This document shows positions 6,486 to 9,448 of a DNA stretch of 9,448 nucleotides, one piece after another. Under the pieces are notes generated by a model. It saw only the letters and a program-made list of their open reading frames with translations, was not told where the DNA came from and searched no databases. Position 1 is the first letter of the stretch. Every line of letters starts with the position of its first letter. This DNA comes from Erysipelotrichaceae bacterium (GTDB taxonomy: Bacteria > Bacillota_I > Bacilli_A > Erysipelotrichales > Erysipelotrichaceae): the NCBI GenBank assembly GCA_900770275.1, contig CAAGJS010000110.1:1-9448 (forward strand), given 5' to 3'. The translations under genes and the position numbers were made by a program.

Positions 6486-7841
6486 ATGCTGGAAGAATCT
6501 TATGACCGGAAAGAATTGCTGAGGGAAAGTATCTCCATTGCCTGGCCTGCGGTACTGGAGGCTTTCTTCGTGGCTCTTGCCGGAATGATTGATACTCTGA
6601 TGGTATCGTCGCTTGGCACGTGTGCCGTTGCCGCAGTCGGACTGACCGTGCAGCCGAAATACATCTGTCTTTCAGTGTTCTTTGCGATCAACGTTGCCGT
6701 ATCGGCACTTGTGGCGCGCCGGCGGGGACAGGATGATCCCAGAGGGGCCAATCGCGTTCTGGTGACGGCACTGGTACTGTCCATTCTTGTATGTACTGTG
6801 ATCAGCGTCCTTTCCGTGGCGCTGGCGGATCCGATTATCCGTCTTTGCGGATCGGGCGCAGATACCCATACACCGGCCGTTGAGTACTTTACGGTTATTC
6901 AGGGCGGAATGATCTTCAATGTACTGACAATGTTGATCAACGCTGCGCAGAGAGGCGCAGGAAATACACTCATTGCGATGCAGACAAATGTCGTCTCGTC
7001 ACTGGTCAACATCTGTTTCAACTATCTTCTGATCGGAGGAAATATCGGTTTTCCGGCCCTGGGACTGTATGGTGCCGCAATTGCGACGGTGCTGGGCACG
7101 GTGGTATCGGCCATCATGGCAGTCATCTCCTTGTTACGGAAGAACGGCTATCTGTCCCTTGTAAGCATTGTGAAGGAAAAGATTGCACCATCCATGGAAG
7201 TGCTGAAGTCCATCTATCATCTTGCCTGGAATCTTCTTGTCGAAAATGTGGCGATGCGGGTTGGCTTCATGACAACTTCCATCATGGCGGCGCACCTTGG
7301 TACGGATGCCTTTGCGGCTCATCAGGTCGGCATGAACTTTCTGAGCCTTGGCTTTTCATTCGGCGATGGCATGCAGGCGGCGGCTGTTGCCCTGATCGGA
7401 AGGTCGCTTGGGGAACAGAAGCCCCAAAAGGCAAAAGTGTACGGTTCCATCTGCCAGCATGTTGGCCTTGCACTGTCGATTGGGCTGGGCCTGGTTTGTC
7501 TGCTGTTCGGGAGAGACCTCTTTAAGATCTTCTTTGAGGCAGATGATGTTCTGGCGATGGGCGTCATCATCATGCGCTATATCAGCGTGGTTGTTCTTTT
7601 TCAGATTTCGCAGGTCATTTACAGCGGCTGTCTGCGCGGCGCAGGCGATGTGCGCTATTGTCTTTACGTGGCATTGATCAGTGTGACATTGATCCGGACG
7701 ATTGTGACCTGGATACTGACCGGTGTATTCTCGTTTGGCCTGCATGGGATCTGGATTGGCGTTCTTTCAGATCAGCTGTCGCGGCTGATTCTGTTACGGA
7801 TCCGTTTTGCGCAGGGAAACTGGACAAAGATCCGGATCTGA
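6486..7841 (+). CDS. MATE family multidrug/cation efflux transporter
   Basis: A 451-aa integral membrane protein with the size and repeated-half architecture of MATE transporters: two similar six-helix bundles, about twelve hydrophobic segments, export driven by a sodium or proton gradient. Typical motifs are the first helix with SIAWPAVLEAFFVALAGMIDTLMVSSLG, NAAQRGAGNT after helix 4, GLYGAAIATVLG, the start of the second half (HLAWNLLVENVAMRVGFMTTSIMAAHLGTDAFAAHQV), the GDGMQAAAVALIGRSLGEQKP block, and SGCLRGAGDVRY. Substrate cannot be predicted. The ATG is the first in-frame start after a TGA at 6459-6461, but it lacks a good ribosome binding site. That is unusual beside its neighbours and may mean leaderless or weak translation. 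The PPC-domain gene begins 24 bp after its stop, so the pair is probably co-transcribed. Confidence 0.95.
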   Translation: MLEESYDRKELLRESISIAWPAVLEAFFVALAGMIDTLMVSSLGTCAVAAVGLTVQPKYICLSVFFAINVAVSALVARRRGQDDPRGANRVLVTALVLSILVCTVISVLSVALADPIIRLCGSGADTHTPAVEYFTVIQGGMIFNVLTMLINAAQRGAGNTLIAMQTNVVSSLVNICFNYLLIGGNIGFPALGLYGAAIATVLGTVVSAIMAVISLLRKNGYLSLVSIVKEKIAPSMEVLKSIYHLAWNLLVENVAMRVGFMTTSIMAAHLGTDAFAAHQVGMNFLSLGFSFGDGMQAAAVALIGRSLGEQKPQKAKVYGSICQHVGLALSIGLGLVCLLFGRDLFKIFFEADDVLAMGVIIMRYISVVVLFQISQVIYSGCLRGAGDVRYCLYVALISVTLIRTIVTWILTGVFSFGLHGIWIGVLSDQLSRLILLRIRFAQGNWTKIRI

Positions 7842-7865
7842 GTATTGTGATGGTGGAGGAAAACT

Positions 7866-8285
7866 ATGCTTTATAAAACAATGGGTGACACGGTTGTGGT
7901 GCGGCTTCAGCCGGGGGATGAAATTCTCGACAGCATTAAAACAATTGCCGCAAAGGAAAAGATTCCGGCAGGCTATCTTAATGGCCTTGGCGCAAGCGAT
8001 GACTTCGATGTCTGCGTCTATGACCTGACGGAGAAGAAGTATTTCCCGGTTCATGTTGGGGTGCAGAGTGAAATCTCAAGTCTTTTCGGCATGATTTCCG
8101 AAAAGGACGGCCAGCCTTTCCTGCATGTACACATGCAGGCGATGACAAAGGATGGTACAGCGGCAGGCGGACATCTGCAGCGCTGCGTCATCAACGCAAC
8201 AGCCGAGATTGTGATTCATGTTCTGCCGGGAACGATTGGCAGAACCGTTGATCCGGAAACCGGACTGACAGTCATGAATCTTTGA
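7866..8285 (+). CDS. PPC domain (DUF296) protein
   Basis: A 139-aa stand-alone PPC/DUF296 domain, the fold found attached to AT-hooks in plants and as small trimeric proteins in bacteria, often called DNA-binding although the bacterial role is unproven. Recognisable are the N-terminal VVRLQPGDEILDSIKTIAAKEKI, AGYLNGLGASDDFDV, and the metal-site pattern FLHVHM with His87 and His89 followed by AAGGHL with His103, then ATAEIVIHVLPG. The family's three-His site, which binds a metal in structures as I recall, is therefore complete. GGAGG at 7855-7859, 6 nt before the ATG, is strong, in contrast to the MATE gene upstream with which it forms a two-gene unit. A regulatory or ligand-sensing role tied to the transporter is only a guess. 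Confidence 0.9.
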   Translation: MLYKTMGDTVVVRLQPGDEILDSIKTIAAKEKIPAGYLNGLGASDDFDVCVYDLTEKKYFPVHVGVQSEISSLFGMISEKDGQPFLHVHMQAMTKDGTAAGGHLQRCVINATAEIVIHVLPGTIGRTVDPETGLTVMNL

Positions 8286-8306
8286 GAACAATTACATCCA
8301 CATATG

Positions 8307-8353
8307 AAAACGCAGCGCAGGCACAGAGGTTCGTGTGCAGCGCTGCGTTTTTT
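8307..8353. terminator. Strong bidirectional intrinsic terminator
   Basis: CGCAGCGC (8311-8318) pairs perfectly with GCGCTGCG (8340-8347), flanked by AAAA on the left and TTTTTT on the right. A second inner stem, GCACA (8321-8325) with TGTGC (8334-8338), closes an 8-nt loop. It lies between the convergent PPC and PHP genes and can serve both: a U-run of six on the plus strand and of four on the minus strand. Confidence 0.92.
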
Positions 8354-8362
8354 GACTGTCGA

Positions 8363-9175
8363 TTATTGAATCTTTGCCTTCTTTTCGCTGGCGGAGGCGA
8401 TGACGTCATAGTCCTGAACGAAGTTGAGATCGAACTCCTTGACGATGTTGAGGGCACGGTTGAGATACTCATCGGTCAAAAACATCTTTGGATCATGAAT
8501 GTCCATGCCGATAATGACGGGGACATGGCGTTCAGCAAACACCTTGAAGAAAGGCTTGGAAGGGTAGGCGTAACGGCTGCCATCTTCATATTCATGAAAG
8601 CCATAGTCACGTACGCCGCTGCCGCAGTTGAGCTCAACAGGAACACCATACTTGAGGGCCGTGTCCGCAATTCGCTCGGCCGTTTCCGTGACCGCTTCAT
8701 CATAGCGGGGATAGCTCCAGAGACACACATCCGGGTGGCAGATATAATCGACGAGGTTTTCGCTGCATGCCTGTTCGATGCGGTCGCAATAGCGCATCAG
8801 CGCGTCCGGCGTCTTGATGTCGTAGGTGTTTTCGTCTTCGAGCGTGATCCAGTGCTGCCCGAGAATCATATAATCCAGTTCCTTACGTACTTTGCGGAGA
8901 TAGTCAATCTCTTCGGGATAGTACTCTGCTTCGATGCCGGTATAGATCGTGATCTGATCGCGGTATTTTTCTTTCAGGCTGTGAATCGAAGCGACATAGC
9001 CCGGGTAGTCCTCCATATTCATATGAAGGGTCGGCGACGGTTTTTCAAATGGAATATGGTCCGAAAATCCCAGGACCTGAACACCTGCCTGAATTGCGGC
9101 CTGAACGTACCCTTCATCTTCCCCAACCGCGTGGCCGCAGCGCTTTGTATGGGTGTGCCAGTTTTTCTTGATCAT
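8363..9175 (-). CDS. PHP-domain histidinol-phosphatase-like phosphoesterase
   Basis: A 270-aa protein of the PHP superfamily, closest in layout to PHP-type histidinol-phosphatase (HisK), which hydrolyses L-histidinol phosphate in histidine synthesis using a multinuclear metal site. The ligand motifs are complete: WHTHT (His7, His9), CGH (His15), GFSDH (Asp39, His40), GIEAEYY (Glu82), GQHWI (His108), CHPDV (His147) and GMDIHD (Asp225, His227). No other his gene is nearby, so it could act on another phosphate ester. I choose the ATG at 9175 because the family begins just before the HTH motif. Earlier in-frame starts (ATG 9214, GTG 9223) add an unconserved basic leader. No start has a clear ribosome binding site. 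The gene ends at the bidirectional terminator and is divergent from the 45-aa ORF. Confidence 0.9.
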   Translation of the reverse strand: MIKKNWHTHTKRCGHAVGEDEGYVQAAIQAGVQVLGFSDHIPFEKPSPTLHMNMEDYPGYVASIHSLKEKYRDQITIYTGIEAEYYPEEIDYLRKVRKELDYMILGQHWITLEDENTYDIKTPDALMRYCDRIEQACSENLVDYICHPDVCLWSYPRYDEAVTETAERIADTALKYGVPVELNCGSGVRDYGFHEYEDGSRYAYPSKPFFKVFAERHVPVIIGMDIHDPKMFLTDEYLNRALNIVKEFDLNFVQDYDVIASASEKKAKIQ

Positions 9176-9185
9176 AACGAAATGG

Positions 9186-9194
9186 TTTATACCA
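9186..9194 (-). promoter_or_regulatory. Candidate extended -10 box of the PHP gene
   Basis: On the minus strand TGG-TATAAA forms a TGn-extended -10 element ending 10 nt before the ATG at 9175. No good -35 is seen, which an extended -10 may tolerate. A transcript from here would begin only a few bases before the start codon, consistent with the missing ribosome binding site. Confidence 0.35.
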
Positions 9195-9305
9195 CGGAAA
9201 CGTAAATTCCGCATCACAATCACGTCAGCATTTTCTCTGGAAAAATCAAGACTGGAATCACATGTTTCTTTTCGATAGGATACACATCAGAATCAGGAGA
9301 GCGGT

Positions 9306-9443
9306 ATGGCAAAGAAAACGGAATCACTGGATGAACTTGTAAAGCGGCTCGATGAAGCCGAGAAGGAATATGCGGAGAAGGCGAGCCGGATTGATCTCGA
9401 TAAGCTTCTCGAAGAAACCAAGAAGATGACTGGAATCAACTGA
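9306..9443 (+). CDS. Small charged helical protein, 45 aa, unknown function
   Basis: A short ORF starting at ATG 9306 and ending at TGA 9441-9443, with AGGAG at 9295-9299 6 nt upstream. The product is very rich in Lys, Glu and Asp (MAKKTESLDELVKRLDEAEK, then a similar stretch to KKMTGIN). Leu8, Leu11, Leu15, Ala18 and Tyr22 follow 3-4 spacing, consistent with an amphipathic or coiled-coil helix. There is no cysteine, no signal peptide and no membrane segment. I do not recognise a family. It is somewhat like short proteins such as exonuclease VII small subunit in composition, but the motifs do not match. Because it lies at the edge of the window, its downstream partner is unseen. Confidence 0.6.
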   Translation: MAKKTESLDELVKRLDEAEKEYAEKASRIDLDKLLEETKKMTGIN

Positions 9444-9448
9444 TTCAT

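Noticed and set aside
6431..6505. 24-codon upstream ORF overlapping the MATE start
   Set aside because: It has no ribosome binding site and an unremarkable sequence; overlap alone is weak evidence for a leader peptide.
8282..9205. Long plus-strand ORF (307 codons) opposite the PHP gene
   Set aside because: The minus strand encodes a complete PHP phosphoesterase with all metal ligands. The plus-strand frame has no recognisable motifs and crosses a strong terminator, so it is an antisense shadow.
9176..9223. N-terminal extension of the PHP protein to ATG 9214 or GTG 9223
   Set aside because: The extra residues are not typical of the family, which starts just before the HTH metal motif, and neither upstream start has a ribosome binding site.

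Overview
The window looks like ordinary chromosomal DNA from a low-to-mid GC Bacillota (Firmicutes), probably a gut-associated anaerobe of the Erysipelotrichia/Clostridia kind. This rests on strong AGGAGG-type ribosome binding sites, TTGACA/TATAAT-like promoters, U-tailed hairpin terminators, an OhrR-type MarR regulator, a short AANMIG-type peptide deformylase and a membrane-anchored clostripain-like protease. Genus cannot be decided from the sequence alone. I see no tRNA, rRNA, CRISPR array, insertion sequence or phage gene.

Left block (1-2049, + strand): the 3' end of a pyridoxamine-phosphate-oxidase-like flavoprotein, a DUF1810 protein, an unrecognised 102-aa protein, a small nitroreductase and a divergent peptide deformylase homologue whose usual catalytic Gln is Met. 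The genes run the same way with short gaps and good ribosome binding sites, so they are probably co-transcribed at least in part.

Second block (2051-3830, - strand): yggS (PLP homeostasis), then a cysteine glutathione-peroxidase-type thiol peroxidase translationally coupled (TGATG) to an OhrR-type peroxide-sensing repressor. The peroxidase has its own promoter, whose -35 overlaps the yggS stop codon. Its -10 lies inside a near-perfect 25-bp palindrome that looks like an OhrR operator. This is the clearest regulatory circuit in the window: oxidant inactivates the repressor, and peroxidase and repressor are induced together. An intrinsic terminator overlaps the end of ohrR.

Third block (3960-8353, + strand): a 775-aa membrane-anchored C11 (clostripain-family) cysteine protease with a Gly/Ser/Arg-rich N-terminal tail and its own terminator, then a MATE efflux pump followed by a PPC/DUF296 protein, ending at a strong bidirectional terminator.

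Right edge: a PHP-family histidinol-phosphatase-like phosphoesterase on the - strand (8363-9175), converging on that terminator, then a divergently oriented 45-aa charged helical microprotein with a good ribosome binding site (9306-9443).

I do not see a radically new multi-gene system. The most useful leads are the self-regulated peroxidase-OhrR unit, the Gln-to-Met deformylase homologue, the architecture of the protease, and two genes whose -10-like boxes lie so close to the start codon that leaderless transcription is possible.
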